64,000 nt of DNA from positions 558,001 to 622,000 of the forward strand of contig JADQAZ010000002.1 of NCBI GenBank assembly GCA_018524345.1, read 5' to 3'. Below are positions 48,318 to 57,071 of the stretch, piece by piece. The notes beneath the pieces were generated by a model that did no database searches, was not told where the DNA came from, and saw only the letters and a program-made list of their open reading frames with translations. A program made the position numbers and the translations under genes. Origin of the DNA: Harenicola maris (GTDB lineage Bacteria; Pseudomonadota; Alphaproteobacteria; Rhodobacterales; Rhodobacteraceae). The first letter of the stretch is position 1, and each line of letters starts with the position of its first letter.

Positions 48318-48354
48318 AAACAGGGCGCGCCGCGACGAACGGCGCGCCCTGTTT
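48318..48354. terminator. Bidirectional terminator between aldh and gst
   Basis: A 14-bp perfect stem AAACAGGGCGCGCC / GGCGCGCCCTGTTT with a 9-nt loop has T/A-rich flanks on both sides. It serves the two convergent genes. Confidence 0.85.
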
Positions 48355-48422
48355 CTTATTGGATCTAAATATCCAAATGACTCGCTCTGCCAAAGCGGCG
48401 AGAGGGTCCTGTTCTGCGCGCC

Positions 48423-49031
48423 TCAGGCCGCCTGCGCCCGCCAGAGGGGGCGTTTGATCATTTGCTGGGTAAAGCGGGGCGAGGCGAGGAAAGCGTCCAG
48501 CCAGCGGATCAGATGCGGCCAGTCCTGTGCGTCGAACCATGCGCGGTCGATATGGGCGAATTGGCGCACGAAGGGCAGGATTGCCATATCGGCCAGCCTT
48601 GGGGTATCGCCAAAGAGGTAGGGCGTGGCCGCAAGCCGGGCGTTCAGGGCCTGCAGGTGCGGCATGGCGGCGGGGCGTTCGGCATCCGCCGTTGTGTCGT
48701 GCCGCGTGTGGTATTTCGTGCGGTCCAGCGCGGTTTTGAACGGGCCGTCGGTGGCGGCGATCAGGTCCATCCCCTCAGCGGGCATTTCAAGCCAGTGTTC
48801 TGGGTCGCTCTGGCGCAGGGCCCAGAGCATGATGTCGAGGCTTTCGTCGATGCTGCCGTTGTCTGTTTCAAGGCAGGGGACCGTGGCCGTGGGGCTGGCG
48901 TTACGGAAGGCCTCTGGCTTGTCGCGCAGCAGGATTTCGCGGTGTTCCACCGTCAGCCCCGAGGCGGCGACGGCGAGGCGGGCGCGGATGGCGTAGGGGC
49001 AGCGGCGGAAGGTCCAGAGGATCGGTGTCAT
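48423..49031 (-). CDS. Glutathione S-transferase family protein
   Basis: The 202-aa protein has the N-terminal thioredoxin-like GST motif LWTFRRCPYAIRARLA (a CPYA active site as in omega or glutaredoxin-like GSTs). The GSH contacts are ATVPCLETDNGSIDESLDIM, and a helical C-terminal domain has PRLADMAILPFVRQFA. It may reduce or conjugate electrophiles with glutathione. Confidence 0.87.
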   Translation of the reverse strand: MTPILWTFRRCPYAIRARLAVAASGLTVEHREILLRDKPEAFRNASPTATVPCLETDNGSIDESLDIMLWALRQSDPEHWLEMPAEGMDLIAATDGPFKTALDRTKYHTRHDTTADAERPAAMPHLQALNARLAATPYLFGDTPRLADMAILPFVRQFAHIDRAWFDAQDWPHLIRWLDAFLASPRFTQQMIKRPLWRAQAA

Positions 49032-49126
49032 GGCGGCGATGGTATTCCGGTTTCGGCCCCGATTCCAGATGCGGGTTTGGGGAGCCTCCGGCGGGGATAT
49101 TTATCGCCAATAAGAAGCAGGGGCGC

Positions 49127-49747
49127 TCAATCGGGCGGGTTTTGCATCAGGGCGGCGAGGGCGGCGGTGTTTTGGCCGATGGGGCTTTGTTTCAGCTCGG
49201 TCGCGGCCTTGGTGCGGGCGCTGTCCGGTTTGTTCTGGCCGAGTTTGAAGGTGCTTTGGATATCGGTGACTTTGAGGCGGTAGGGCAGGATTTGGCGGAG
49301 CATTTTTTGCAGCACCTCCGGCGTCATTTTGGTGGTCAGCCATTCCGGTTTCGGCGCGAGTTGCGATTCGAAGTGGTGGGAGAGGCGGTCCAGCAGGGGG
49401 AGGAGGTTTGTTGTGGGAAGCGGGGTGAGGCTGCCTGTGAGGTGGACGGCGGCGTAGTTCCATGTCGGCACCTGATCCTCGGCCCCGTACCAGTCGGGGG
49501 AGATATAGGCATCGGGCCCTGTGACGGCCAATGTGGCGGGGGTGGCGTCCTTGACCCTGCGGGCGATGGGGTTGGAGCGGACGAGGTGGAGTTCTGCCTC
49601 TGTGCCTGCCTCGTTCAGCAGGAAGGGGATATGGGCGATGAGCGGGGTTTGTTCGCCATTGAGTAGCAGGGTGCCGAAGGCGCGGTTTCGGGCCATTGCG
49701 ATGGCCGTGGCCTGTTCGGTTTGGCGAAAGGCGGGGTTGGGGTGCAT
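49127..49747 (-). CDS. FMN-binding PaiB-family transcriptional regulator
   Basis: The 206-aa protein begins MHPNPAFRQTEQ and has the family blocks GTLLLNGEQTPLIAHIPFLL, HLVRSNPIARRV and WYGAEDQVPTWNYAAVHLTG. It has a split-barrel FMN-binding fold, related to PaiB of Bacillus. Starting 4 bp after mtaB, it is probably the third gene of the dapF-mtaB operon. Confidence 0.87.
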   Translation of the reverse strand: MHPNPAFRQTEQATAIAMARNRAFGTLLLNGEQTPLIAHIPFLLNEAGTEAELHLVRSNPIARRVKDATPATLAVTGPDAYISPDWYGAEDQVPTWNYAAVHLTGSLTPLPTTNLLPLLDRLSHHFESQLAPKPEWLTTKMTPEVLQKMLRQILPYRLKVTDIQSTFKLGQNKPDSARTKAATELKQSPIGQNTAALAALMQNPPD

Positions 49748-49751
49748 TGGG

Positions 49752-51008
49752 TCAGGCCAGCAGTTGGTGGCCTGCGCTGCCGCGCGGGGTGGTTTGGATG
49801 ATCTGGCCTGTGGGTTGCGGCGCGTCGAAGATGACCTCGGCGAAGTGTTCCGTGCGGCCCATGGTTTCGTTTTCCATCAGCACCCTATGGGGGGCGCCGA
49901 TCTGGACGGCGAGGTGGCTTTGCACTGCTGCTTCGCCCGCCTCGCGCAGGCGTTTGGCGCGGGCTTTGATTTCGGGGCCGCGGACCTGCGGCATGCGCGC
50001 CGCCGGTGTGCCGGGGCGGGGGGAATAGGGGAAGACGTGGAGCCATGTGAGGCCGCAGTCGCGCACCAGCGCGAGGGAGTTTTCGAAGTGTGCCTCTGTT
50101 TCCGTGGGGAAGCCGGCGATGATATCGGCGCCGAAGGTCATATCGGGCCGCAGTTCGCGCGCTTTATGGGCGAAGTCGATGGCATCGCCGCGCAGGTGGC
50201 GGCGTTTCATCCGTTTGAGGATCAGGTCGTCGCCATGTTGCAGCGAGAGGTGCAGGTGCGGCATCAGGCGCGGGTTTTGCAGGGCGTCGAGCAGGGCCTC
50301 GTCGACCTCGATCGAATCGATGGAGGAGATGCGCAGGCGCGGTAGGTTCGGCACCAGTTTGAGGATGCGTTGCACCAGATCGCCGAGGCGGGGCTCTGAC
50401 GGGAGGTCGGCGCCCCAGCTTGTCAGGTCAACGCCTGTGAGGACGATTTCGTTATAGCCCTGATCGGCGAGGCGTTTGATCTGTTCGACCACAACGCCCG
50501 CAGGGACGGAGCGGGAATTGCCGCGCCCGAAGGGGATGATGCAGAAGGTGCAGCGGTGGTCGCAGCCGTTTTGCACCTGCACATAGGCGCGGGCGCGGGT
50601 GCCAAAGCCGTCGATCAGGTGGGCGGCGGTTTCGGTGACCGACATGATGTCGTCGACCTGCACCGGCTCTGTTTCGCCCGCGAAATCGGGGGCGAGGCCG
50701 GCCCAGGCGGCGGGGGACATTTTCTCGGTATTGCCGAGGACCACGTCGACCTCCGCCATATTGGCGAAACGGTCGGGGTCTGTCTGCGCGGCGCAGCCGG
50801 TGACGATGAGGCGGGCATCGGGGTTGGCGCGGCGTTGTTTGCGGATGTCCTGTTGCGCCTTGCGCACGGCCTCTGACGTGACGGCGCAGGTGTTGATGAC
50901 CACGGCGTTTTCAACGCCAGCCTCGGCGGCGAGGGCCTTCATCGCCTCGGTTTCATAGGCGTTGAGGCGGCAGCCGTGGTTGGAGAAGACGGGGGGCTTT
51001 GCGGTCAT
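49752..51008 (-). CDS. mtaB: tRNA t6A37 methylthiotransferase
   Basis: The 418-aa radical-SAM methylthiotransferase has an N-terminal UPF0004 cluster domain ([26 protein letters not shown]), the radical-SAM cluster CDHRCTFC and a terminal TRAM-like part. It converts t6A to ms2t6A at position 37 of ANN-decoding tRNAs. The start at 51008 gives a 4-bp ATGA overlap with dapF. Confidence 0.93.
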   Translation of the reverse strand: MTAKPPVFSNHGCRLNAYETEAMKALAAEAGVENAVVINTCAVTSEAVRKAQQDIRKQRRANPDARLIVTGCAAQTDPDRFANMAEVDVVLGNTEKMSPAAWAGLAPDFAGETEPVQVDDIMSVTETAAHLIDGFGTRARAYVQVQNGCDHRCTFCIIPFGRGNSRSVPAGVVVEQIKRLADQGYNEIVLTGVDLTSWGADLPSEPRLGDLVQRILKLVPNLPRLRISSIDSIEVDEALLDALQNPRLMPHLHLSLQHGDDLILKRMKRRHLRGDAIDFAHKARELRPDMTFGADIIAGFPTETEAHFENSLALVRDCGLTWLHVFPYSPRPGTPAARMPQVRGPEIKARAKRLREAGEAAVQSHLAVQIGAPHRVLMENETMGRTEHFAEVIFDAPQPTGQIIQTTPRGSAGHQLLA

Positions 51009-51844
51009 ATCGCGGCCAGAAATTCGGGCGAGAAGGTCGCGGAGAAGACATGGGCCGTTGGTCCCGTCATCCAGACGCCGTCTTCGCGCCAGTCGATCCA
51101 GATGTCGCCGCCGTCCAGCGTGATGCGCACGGAGCGCCCCGTCAGCCCGCGTCTGTGCGCCGCGACAGCCGTCGCGCAGGAGGAGGAGCCGGAGGCCAGC
51201 GTCATGCCCACGCCGCGCTCCCACACGCGCATGCGCAGGTGGTCGGGGGCGATCACATGGGCGACCTGCACGTTGGTGCGTTCCGGGTAGAGCGGGTGGT
51301 GCTCGGTTTTCGGGCCGAGCGTGGTGAGGTCCACCGCATCGGCATCCTCGACGAAGAAGGTGCAATGGGGGTTGCCCATGCCCGTGGCGCTCGGCGCGCC
51401 CTCCATCGGGAGCTTGAGGGTGTTCATCTCTGCCGCGAGGGGGATCTGGTCCCATGTGAGTTGCGGATGGCCCATGTTGACGCTTGTCAGGCCGTCCTTG
51501 GCGATGCGGGCCTGCAGGGTGCCGTGCTCGGTTGTGAGCGTCAGGGAATCGGTGCCGAGCAGGGCCATTTCGCGCGCGGCGATGCAGCGGGTGGCATTGC
51601 CGCAGGCCGCGGCCATGGAGCCGTCTGCGTTGTAGAAGGTGAGATGCGGGCCCTCGGGCCCTGCGGTGATCTCTGCCAGCTGGTCGAATCCCACGCCGCG
51701 GTGGCGATCCCCGATCGCCTCGGCGAGTTCGGGGGTCATGGGCACAGCTCGGCCCACCTCGCGGCGATCAATCACCACGAAGTCATTGCCCAGACCGTGC
51801 ATTTTCATGAACGGCAGGCCCACAGAGGATACGTCGTTGCCCAT
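51005..51844 (-). CDS. dapF: Diaminopimelate epimerase
   Basis: The 279-aa protein has [14 protein letters not shown] at the N-terminus, the first catalytic cysteine C81 in AACGNATRC and the second in [17 protein letters not shown]. It interconverts LL- and meso-diaminopimelate for lysine and peptidoglycan synthesis. Start 51844 is chosen because the MKMHGLGN core is preceded by about 14 residues in roseobacter homologues; upstream codons are not conserved-looking. Confidence 0.95.
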   Translation of the reverse strand: MGNDVSSVGLPFMKMHGLGNDFVVIDRREVGRAVPMTPELAEAIGDRHRGVGFDQLAEITAGPEGPHLTFYNADGSMAAACGNATRCIAAREMALLGTDSLTLTTEHGTLQARIAKDGLTSVNMGHPQLTWDQIPLAAEMNTLKLPMEGAPSATGMGNPHCTFFVEDADAVDLTTLGPKTEHHPLYPERTNVQVAHVIAPDHLRMRVWERGVGMTLASGSSSCATAVAAHRRGLTGRSVRITLDGGDIWIDWREDGVWMTGPTAHVFSATFSPEFLAAI

Positions 51845-51943
51845 GTGCGGGCATATAAACCGCATTAATGTCATTTGAAACCCAAACCGTGCGGAAAGGG
51901 CCTTGACGCACCTCGGCGGCAACTGTAGTGACGCGCCTCATGT

Positions 51944-52019
51944 GGGCCGTTAGCTCAGTTGGTAGAGCAACTGACTTTTAATCAGTAGGTCGATGGTTCG
52001 AACCCATCACGGCTCACCA
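51944..52019 (+). tRNA. trnK: tRNA-Lys(UUU)
   Basis: The 76-nt gene is complete, with encoded CCA. Acceptor stem GGGCCGT pairs with ACGGCTC (one G-T), the D-arm is AGCTCAGTTGGTAGAGCA, the anticodon loop is CTTTTAA (anticodon TTT) and the T-loop is GGTTCGAACCC. The 3' side marks a shift to island-like genes. Confidence 0.97.
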
Positions 52020-52030
52020 TAGATTTCAAT

Positions 52031-52060
52031 GGGTTAGCAGGGAACTGCTAGCCCATTTTT
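52031..52060 (+). terminator. Terminator after tRNA-Lys
   Basis: A 10-bp stem GGGTTAGCAG / CTGCTAGCCC (one G-T) with a GGAA loop is followed by ATTTTT, 12 bp past the CCA end. Confidence 0.85.
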
Positions 52061-52187
52061 CGTTTACAGCAACCACCTAGCTACCACCCTGCATAAAAAG
52101 CGTAGAAATCTGTGGTAATCCGTGCGCGAAGGGCATGAGGAGTCTAGTATGCGATATGTTCGTAAGGTATTAATTTTAGGTGTAAAT

Positions 52188-52215
52188 TTGACTTTTAGTC
52201 GATTTTTAGTACACT
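52188..52215 (+). promoter_or_regulatory. Sigma-70-type promoter of the DUF3768 genes
   Basis: TTGACT (52188-52193), a 16-bp AT-rich spacer and TACACT (52210-52215) lie about 115 bp upstream of the first DUF3768 start. It is the best promoter match in 52020-52329. Confidence 0.5.
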
Positions 52216-52329
52216 GTATTTGTCAGCAAAGCACGCAGTAGACCTGTGTGGCGTGGTGTCAGGCGTCTCTGGGCAATGCCCTTGAGCGCCAAACCTTTCA
52301 ACATAATCATACATATCAAGGAGCGTACC

Positions 52330-52698
52330 ATGACGGTCAACGCACTCTCAGAACCTGTCAAACTGACAGCTACAATGTCCCCATTGCAAAAGAACCGAAC
52401 GCTGAATGACCACTTTCGCAAAACGGCCAAGGGCGGAATCGTTTCGATCTCATGGGGCATTCACATGCTCGGTCGCGCAGAGGCCGACACCATCATGAAA
52501 AAGCTCGGTGGGGCGGAGGGCGATAGTAGTTGTGACGCTGGTAGCGAGCACGACAGTGGCGAGATCACCGTCAACAGTCGGCGTATCTATTGGGAGATCA
52601 ATTACTACAACAAAGCTTTTGACGACATGTCGCTGGATTCCACCAACCCAGATCAAACGACACGGTTCATGACGCTACTCCTCGACAGCGAGCTTTAG
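52330..52698 (+). CDS. DUF3768 domain protein, copy 1
   Basis: The 122-aa protein has the family core TLNDHFRKTAKGGIVSISWGI and the C-terminal RRIYWEINYYN... TTRFMTLLLDSEL. DUF3768 proteins are small accessory proteins, typical of alphaproteobacterial plasmids and islands, of unknown function. AAGGAG 6 nt upstream fixes the start at MTVNALSEP. The linker before the core is longer and more degenerate than in copy 2. Confidence 0.8.
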   Translation: MTVNALSEPVKLTATMSPLQKNRTLNDHFRKTAKGGIVSISWGIHMLGRAEADTIMKKLGGAEGDSSCDAGSEHDSGEITVNSRRIYWEINYYNKAFDDMSLDSTNPDQTTRFMTLLLDSEL

Positions 52699-52778
52699 CC
52701 CTACGGCTAGTGTAAGCGCAGGTCCGTTTAAGGCGGACCTGCCAATCCCCAACATCAACATTCTAAAGGACCGTGGAC

Positions 52779-53144
52779 ATGACTGATCACACGAACGAAA
52801 CTCCTGTGCCTGATGCGCAAGCCAATGCAGGCATCATACGCGACCTAAATGATCGTTTTCGCAAACTTCAAACAGGCGGCACTCTAATGGCTACCCCCAG
52901 TATCATGGATATGGGGCCACATGCTGTTCATGCGATCATGGGCGATATCGCTGCATTTGACGACTTCACCCCAGACAATGACCCATACGACGAACACGAC
53001 TTTGGCGTCGTCACCTATGACGGGCACCGCATCTTTTGGAAGATTGACTATTACAATGATGACCTGAGCGCGGGCTCAAGTAATCCTGCTGACCCAGATG
53101 TAACCACGCGGGTTATGACGGTGTTTCTGGCGAGTGAGTATTAG
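52779..53144 (+). CDS. DUF3768 domain protein, copy 2
   Basis: The 121-aa paralogue of the upstream gene has IRDLNDRFRKLQTGGTLMAT, FDDFTPDNDPYDEHDFGVV and RIFWKIDYYND...TTRVMTVFLASEY, close to the family consensus. ATG 52779, with AAAGGA 8 nt before it, is used rather than GTG 52773. Its 3' end overlaps the convergent hypothetical gene by 32 bp. Confidence 0.85.
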   Translation: MTDHTNETPVPDAQANAGIIRDLNDRFRKLQTGGTLMATPSIMDMGPHAVHAIMGDIAAFDDFTPDNDPYDEHDFGVVTYDGHRIFWKIDYYNDDLSAGSSNPADPDVTTRVMTVFLASEY

Positions 53145-53748
53145 GTGTTTCCGGCTGTGGCTTGGTTTTGTCAGCGCGCTTCGCCGTTTTCCAACCGTAT
53201 CGGCTTTTCTTACTGTATTGTTCCAGTATTGGGTCGCCCCCGATCTGCAAGATGAAGCCGATTAGGTACTCAGGTGGGACGTCGTTCTTTTCCGCGTAGA
53301 CCAGCTGTCGCGATGATTTCGATATTTGATCTCTGGTCACAAGGCGTTTCTTGCCTTTGCTTAGCCGGTTTTCACCTAGAAGTAGAAGGTAGAACCAATG
53401 AAAGGGGTTCTGCTCAACGTTTGGGGTTGCGATGCTTGCGGGCGGTTCGTTGTAGGTTTTTGAGAATTCTTGCAAGTATTCGGCAAGGATATGTTGTTTG
53501 TCTAAGTCGATCAGTTGCCGACCCAAGATATACACAGAACGCTTCAACACGTTGGCTGGTCGATTGTAGGGAATTTCGTCTCCTTTCGACTGCTTGAAAA
53601 TACGCTGAAATATCCCGAGAGCTACGTTGTCCAAATACAGGAAGTCTGATCTTAGCTTGCCCTTGGTTTTCGCTAACCCCCGGAGGACTTCGCCTTCCCT
53701 GCTCAGAGCAACATTTTCCTCTGTTCGTTTGACCCGTTTGATTCGCAT
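53113..53748 (-). CDS. Hypothetical protein (211 aa)
   Basis: No family is recognised. The protein is basic, begins MRIKRVKRTEENVALSREGE, is mainly helical through the middle (DLDKQHILAEYLQEFSKTY) and ends with a Lys/Pro/Thr-rich tail. There are no membrane segments. It could be a DNA-binding or regulatory island protein. A 7-bp inverted repeat (53817-53834) about 70 bp upstream of its start may be its operator. Confidence 0.55.
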   Translation of the reverse strand: MRIKRVKRTEENVALSREGEVLRGLAKTKGKLRSDFLYLDNVALGIFQRIFKQSKGDEIPYNRPANVLKRSVYILGRQLIDLDKQHILAEYLQEFSKTYNEPPASIATPNVEQNPFHWFYLLLLGENRLSKGKKRLVTRDQISKSSRQLVYAEKNDVPPEYLIGFILQIGGDPILEQYSKKSRYGWKTAKRADKTKPQPETPNTHSPETPS

Positions 53749-53816
53749 TTTGCTGGCCTCTTTGTCTGCTTTCTGCCGTAAGGCTCAGAAAATAATTTTT
53801 CACCATTTCCACTGCT

Positions 53817-53834
53817 GTATCCCTATCGGGATAC
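53817..53834. promoter_or_regulatory. Palindromic site GTATCCC-TATC-GGGATAC
   Basis: Perfect 7-bp arms flank a 4-bp centre, upstream of the minus-strand hypothetical gene. It is the only marked feature in the gene-free stretch 53749-54062 and looks like an operator rather than a terminator, since no T-run follows. Confidence 0.45.
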
Positions 53835-54062
53835 GAATTTCAAGAGAATTGGAACGTAGAGGTGTCGAGAGGGCCCCCCGTTGGGGTTCGAAGAGCATTT
53901 AAGAAATAGCTGGTCTAGTGTTTTGATCACATCTGAAATAGTTGCAAGTATCTGGATTTATTGTGTTTTTAAGGTCATATTGGTGTCACTCCATAACACG
54001 GGGTAGCGCCATGACAGAAAGCAACCAATGACGGTTCGTTGGATGGCGTTGAAAGAAACACA

Positions 54063-54350
54063 ATGAAGAAAGAAGGCAACAAAATGGAATATGACCTCAC
54101 ACCTATGATCGGTAATCGTAAGGGTTCCGTACCAACCAGCTTCCTGTCGTAAAAGCAGGCAGCGGGCTATCTCAACATGTCTGTGAGTTGGCTAAGGAAG
54201 TGCCGCGACCTCGGAACTGGACCTGTTTGGATGAAGTTCGGTAGTTCGGTACGCTACCCAAAGGACGCTTTGCTTGGATATGTTCAGCAATCCACTCGTA
54301 ACTTTACGGGTGAGAAGCCTTCGACGCTGAGCGGACAAGGTCAACGCTAA
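54063..54350 (+). pseudogene. AlpA/MerR-like helix-turn-helix (excisionase-type) gene with in-frame stop
   Basis: Read from ATG 54063 (or 54084), codons run MEYDLTPMIGNRKGSVPTSFLS and then hit TAA at 54150-54152. The same frame continues KQAAGYLNMSVSWLRKCRDL, then GPVWMKFGSSVRYPKDALLGYV, to a stop at 54348-54350. That downstream part is the helix-turn-helix and wing of AlpA/excisionase-type regulators, for which the normal start would be FLTxKQAAxYL. So the gene is broken by one nonsense codon, or translation restarts at ATG 54177. Confidence 0.72.
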
Positions 54351-54555
54351 GACTACATGACCGTACAGTCTCGTTCTCGGATGTGGGTCTGATCAACCCA
54401 GATTGACCACCGCGTCCAACGGACCACAACACCAAATCAACAACATTGAAGACCTGCGCGGTAAAGAGCGCATCACGCCTGACGCAATATGCGCGGGAGT
54501 AGGGGTGTACCTCTTTGCCGTGTGGGATCCAAATCTCAGATAAAGGAACCACGAT

Positions 54556-55710
54556 ATGGCTAAGTCTAAAAAGTTCAAAGATCCAAAAAAGAAAACCCGC
54601 AAAGAAGCGCTCAGATCCAAAAAGAAAAGCGCGAAGCCTTGTATACGTATGGGCTGCTCTAGCTCCCTACCTCAACAGGGTAATCCAAGTACTGATGTGG
54701 ACCCCTGTGATACCAAAACTGAGAAACTCTCTCTCGACCCCAACTCCAAAAACCTCACTGATTACGATGACGACTTTGAGGATAGCAAACGGATCCATTT
54801 AGGGATCTGCAAAGAACATATGTCCAGATGGATCCGATCCTTCACAAAGCGAAAGTTCAAATCCACTGACAGATCCGATTTTGAAGCCTTGTTAGGGAGC
54901 GGACTCGTCTATGCGGATCACATGCCTGCCTGCGATCTCAAGCTCAGGCATAAGATGGGTGACTTTCTGATTGATGAGATGGAGTTGCTTTTCAATCTTT
55001 GGGCTGACAACCCCGATCTCGACTTTCAATGGATCACATTCGTCGGGGACAAGTTCATGTTCAATGAACGGGAGGGGCCTGCTGAATTCTACAGATGCAA
55101 GAAGGCTGTTCAGGATGTTATTCGCAATAACACCACGTACAACGCTATCGGGATCATCGAAACTCAGGCGATCATCAACTATCCCGAAGGCCAAGAGGGG
55201 AAGATGTTCTCGGTTCATGCGCATGTGCTTTGCTGGGGACCAAAGGGGCATACCGCTGGGCTTAAGCGTCACTCGAGGCGGTTCAAATCTAGCATTACAA
55301 AGCTACCGATCTTTTCTTCCAAGGTCGTTCATCTCGAGGGCAGTTTTGGGAGGTTGGGCCGGTATATGGCAAAGCCGCCTTATGAGGGGAAGGAGGTCAA
55401 TCATGACAAGTTGTTGGCAGGGCAGGCCTGCCTTTCCCCTGCAAGGCGAATGGAGAAGCATCATGACCTTCGTTTGTTCGAACTCAACGCCAAAACTCCC
55501 ATGGAAAGCCTAATCTTTGGAGTACGTGACGGTGTTGAAGTCCGCAAGCGCATCGTGAAGCGGATGATCGATTGGCAGGACACACGCAAAGGCGAAGAGG
55601 TGAAGCTCGGCCACCGTGTTGACGACTTGTTCGAGGGTTTGTTGAGGGACAACAACAAGCGGCTCAAAAACTACAAGCCGTTGAAGGTGAAGTTCCGCAA
55701 GGATCAATAG
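54556..55710 (+). CDS. Possible HUH-type replication initiator with zinc knuckle
   Basis: The 384-aa protein has a Lys-rich head and a C29-C34...C85-H88 set (PCIRMGC, LGICKEH) like the zinc knuckle of phage endonucleases. SVHAHVLCWG (H221, H223) resembles the HUH metal motif. GRLGRYMAKPPYE (Y270, K273, Y276) resembles the YxxK motif of rolling-circle Rep or relaxases, in the right order. AAAGGA precedes the start. It would nick its origin and begin replication or transfer of the element. Motif-level evidence only. Confidence 0.5.
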   Translation: MAKSKKFKDPKKKTRKEALRSKKKSAKPCIRMGCSSSLPQQGNPSTDVDPCDTKTEKLSLDPNSKNLTDYDDDFEDSKRIHLGICKEHMSRWIRSFTKRKFKSTDRSDFEALLGSGLVYADHMPACDLKLRHKMGDFLIDEMELLFNLWADNPDLDFQWITFVGDKFMFNEREGPAEFYRCKKAVQDVIRNNTTYNAIGIIETQAIINYPEGQEGKMFSVHAHVLCWGPKGHTAGLKRHSRRFKSSITKLPIFSSKVVHLEGSFGRLGRYMAKPPYEGKEVNHDKLLAGQACLSPARRMEKHHDLRLFELNAKTPMESLIFGVRDGVEVRKRIVKRMIDWQDTRKGEEVKLGHRVDDLFEGLLRDNNKRLKNYKPLKVKFRKDQ

Positions 55711-55734
55711 TTTTTGGGGGTTATTTGATCGGGG

Positions 55735-55760
55735 AGGGGTGCTTAGTGGCACCCCTTTTT
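55735..55760 (+). terminator. Rho-independent terminator of the Rep-like gene
   Basis: The 8-bp stem AGGGGTGC / GCACCCCT (55735-55742, 55749-55756) is followed by a T-run, 25 bp past the stop. Confidence 0.85.
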
Positions 55761-56184
55761 CTGTACTGGCAAATGTCTAAAGAACTACGCTCTTCGACCC
55801 AACGCGGACATTGATGCTGAGCGCAGCTAACGGCGGCTTTGAGCCCAGAGTGTCGAATGCTGCGGCTTGCACGAACGGTGGCGAAGCTCTGGAGGCGGAC
55901 AAAGCGATTTCTGAGCACGGCCCAAATTACTCGATGCTACACCATGCACCAATGTCCGCTCCTTGGAACGTGGCCAAAACGTGAAAAAAACCAAATGGAG
56001 TTTTGCCAAGGGTTTATGACACAGGGTTTTTCAATGCCTGTCGGCGCATCGGCACCAGTGACAAAAACCAACGTTGTTGGCCGAGGGGTTTGTCTAAGCG
56101 TATCTGCCCGTGACACGGGTGAGGTTTCTGCCAGTCTCTGCAAAGCGCTCGACAAAATCATTTTCCTGTTGGAAACATGAATCC
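55761..56184. other. Gene-free stretch with intergenic repeat pieces
   Basis: Open frames here have no convincing start, codon use or similarity. CGACCCAACGCGGACATTGA (55795-55814) matches elements near 57684 and 60265. CAATGTCCGC (55950-55959) is its inverted counterpart. Otherwise nothing is seen. Confidence 0.4.
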
Positions 56185-56661
56185 ATGGATATGAGAGCAA
56201 AAACAGATCAGCAAATTCAGAATTTGATCGATAATCACCGGCGAGCGGGAAAGCTCGACGCTCCGTTAGCCGTCGCCGCCATCGAAGAACAAGCCAGACG
56301 TAGTACCTCGTTCGACTTCAAAGCAGGGATCGAGTTTTTGCTACAGGCTGCCCGTACCGGGCGTGCTGTTAACTACCGGCAGCTTGCTGAAGCAGGAGGT
56401 GTGCTGAAGCCTGACGACACTTGGTACCAACACATGGCCCGGAAGATTCCGCTGTCACAAATCGTCGACTACGCCCACACCCATGACATGCCTGCGATTA
56501 CAGCGCTGATAGAGACGACGCAGGGTGTAACGGATACTATCCTCGCCGGGTTTCAGAAGGGTCTGGATGATACCGGAATTCAGGTCCCGGTCGGAATGAC
56601 TATCGAAGAATTTTACCATTCTGAACGGCAACGCGCCTTCGATTGGGCAGCAACAAAGTGA
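56185..56661 (+). CDS. Nuclease-cassette protein A (unknown)
   Basis: The 158-aa protein is helical at the start (QQIQNLIDNHRRAGKLDAPLAVAAIEEQARR in blocks). GRAVNYRQLAEAGG (59-72) and VDYAHTHDMPAITALIETTQG (94-114) then recall a small domain seen in defence-linked proteins with TYGELA and LPPLTALVV motifs. It ends with EEFYHSERQRAFDWA. No known function. It overlaps the next gene by 4 bp (GTGA), and all three cassette genes are likely one transcript. Start 56185 or 56191. Confidence 0.6.
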   Translation: MDMRAKTDQQIQNLIDNHRRAGKLDAPLAVAAIEEQARRSTSFDFKAGIEFLLQAARTGRAVNYRQLAEAGGVLKPDDTWYQHMARKIPLSQIVDYAHTHDMPAITALIETTQGVTDTILAGFQKGLDDTGIQVPVGMTIEEFYHSERQRAFDWAATK

Positions 56662-57071
56662 AGAAACTGGCACACCAACAGGCAGGTGAACTCGGCGAGG
56701 CATTGGCTTTGGCCAAGCTGAACAGCCTCGGTCATGCAGCCTACGCCAGCCCGGCGGGCGCTCCGGGGCACGACCTCATGGTAGTGGTCAATGGCAGTGC
56801 ATTGTCCGTCGAGGTGAAAACCCGGCAATTCATTGACCGCGAAACGGAAATAACCCGTTGGCCGGTGTTGATGGCCACTAAGGGGGACGCCGATCTGTTC
56901 TTATTTGTCGCACTAAACATCACCACCATGAAGCCGACCTTCTATTTGCTCACTAATGAACAGGCGCGGGCGTGCCACAGGTCAGACCCAAGCCGGGAAC
57001 GGTCAGGAAATTGTTTGCCTAGCGCAGTCCGAGCTGCCGTGGAAGCAAACAACTTCGGGGCATTGCAATGA
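56658..57071 (+). CDS. Nuclease-cassette protein B, PD-(D/E)XK-like fold
   Basis: The 137-aa protein starts with GTG in the stop of gene A. It has helix QQAGELGEALALAKLNSLGH with E14, then D39 (PGHDLMVVV) and E52-V-K54 (SVEVKTRQ). This is the core D-x12-E-x-K of restriction-endonuclease-fold nucleases. The C-terminal part (PVLMATKGDADLFLFVAL) fits the rest of the fold. The target is unknown. It overlaps gene C by 4 bp (ATGA). Confidence 0.62.
   Translation: MKKLAHQQAGELGEALALAKLNSLGHAAYASPAGAPGHDLMVVVNGSALSVEVKTRQFIDRETEITRWPVLMATKGDADLFLFVALNITTMKPTFYLLTNEQARACHRSDPSRERSGNCLPSAVRAAVEANNFGALQ

Noticed and set aside
52149..52241. 30-codon frame after GAGGAG, starting MRYVRKVLIL
   Set aside because: The ribosome-binding site is good, but the frame spans the best promoter of the DUF3768 genes and has no homologue that I recognise.
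53817..53834. HipB-type operator (TATCC-N8-GGATA)
   Set aside because: The half-sites match, but the spacing is 6 rather than 8 and no hipAB genes are nearby.
55839..56180. 113-aa plus-strand frame between the Rep-like gene and the cassette
   Set aside because: No ribosome-binding site, odd composition, and it covers copies of an intergenic element.
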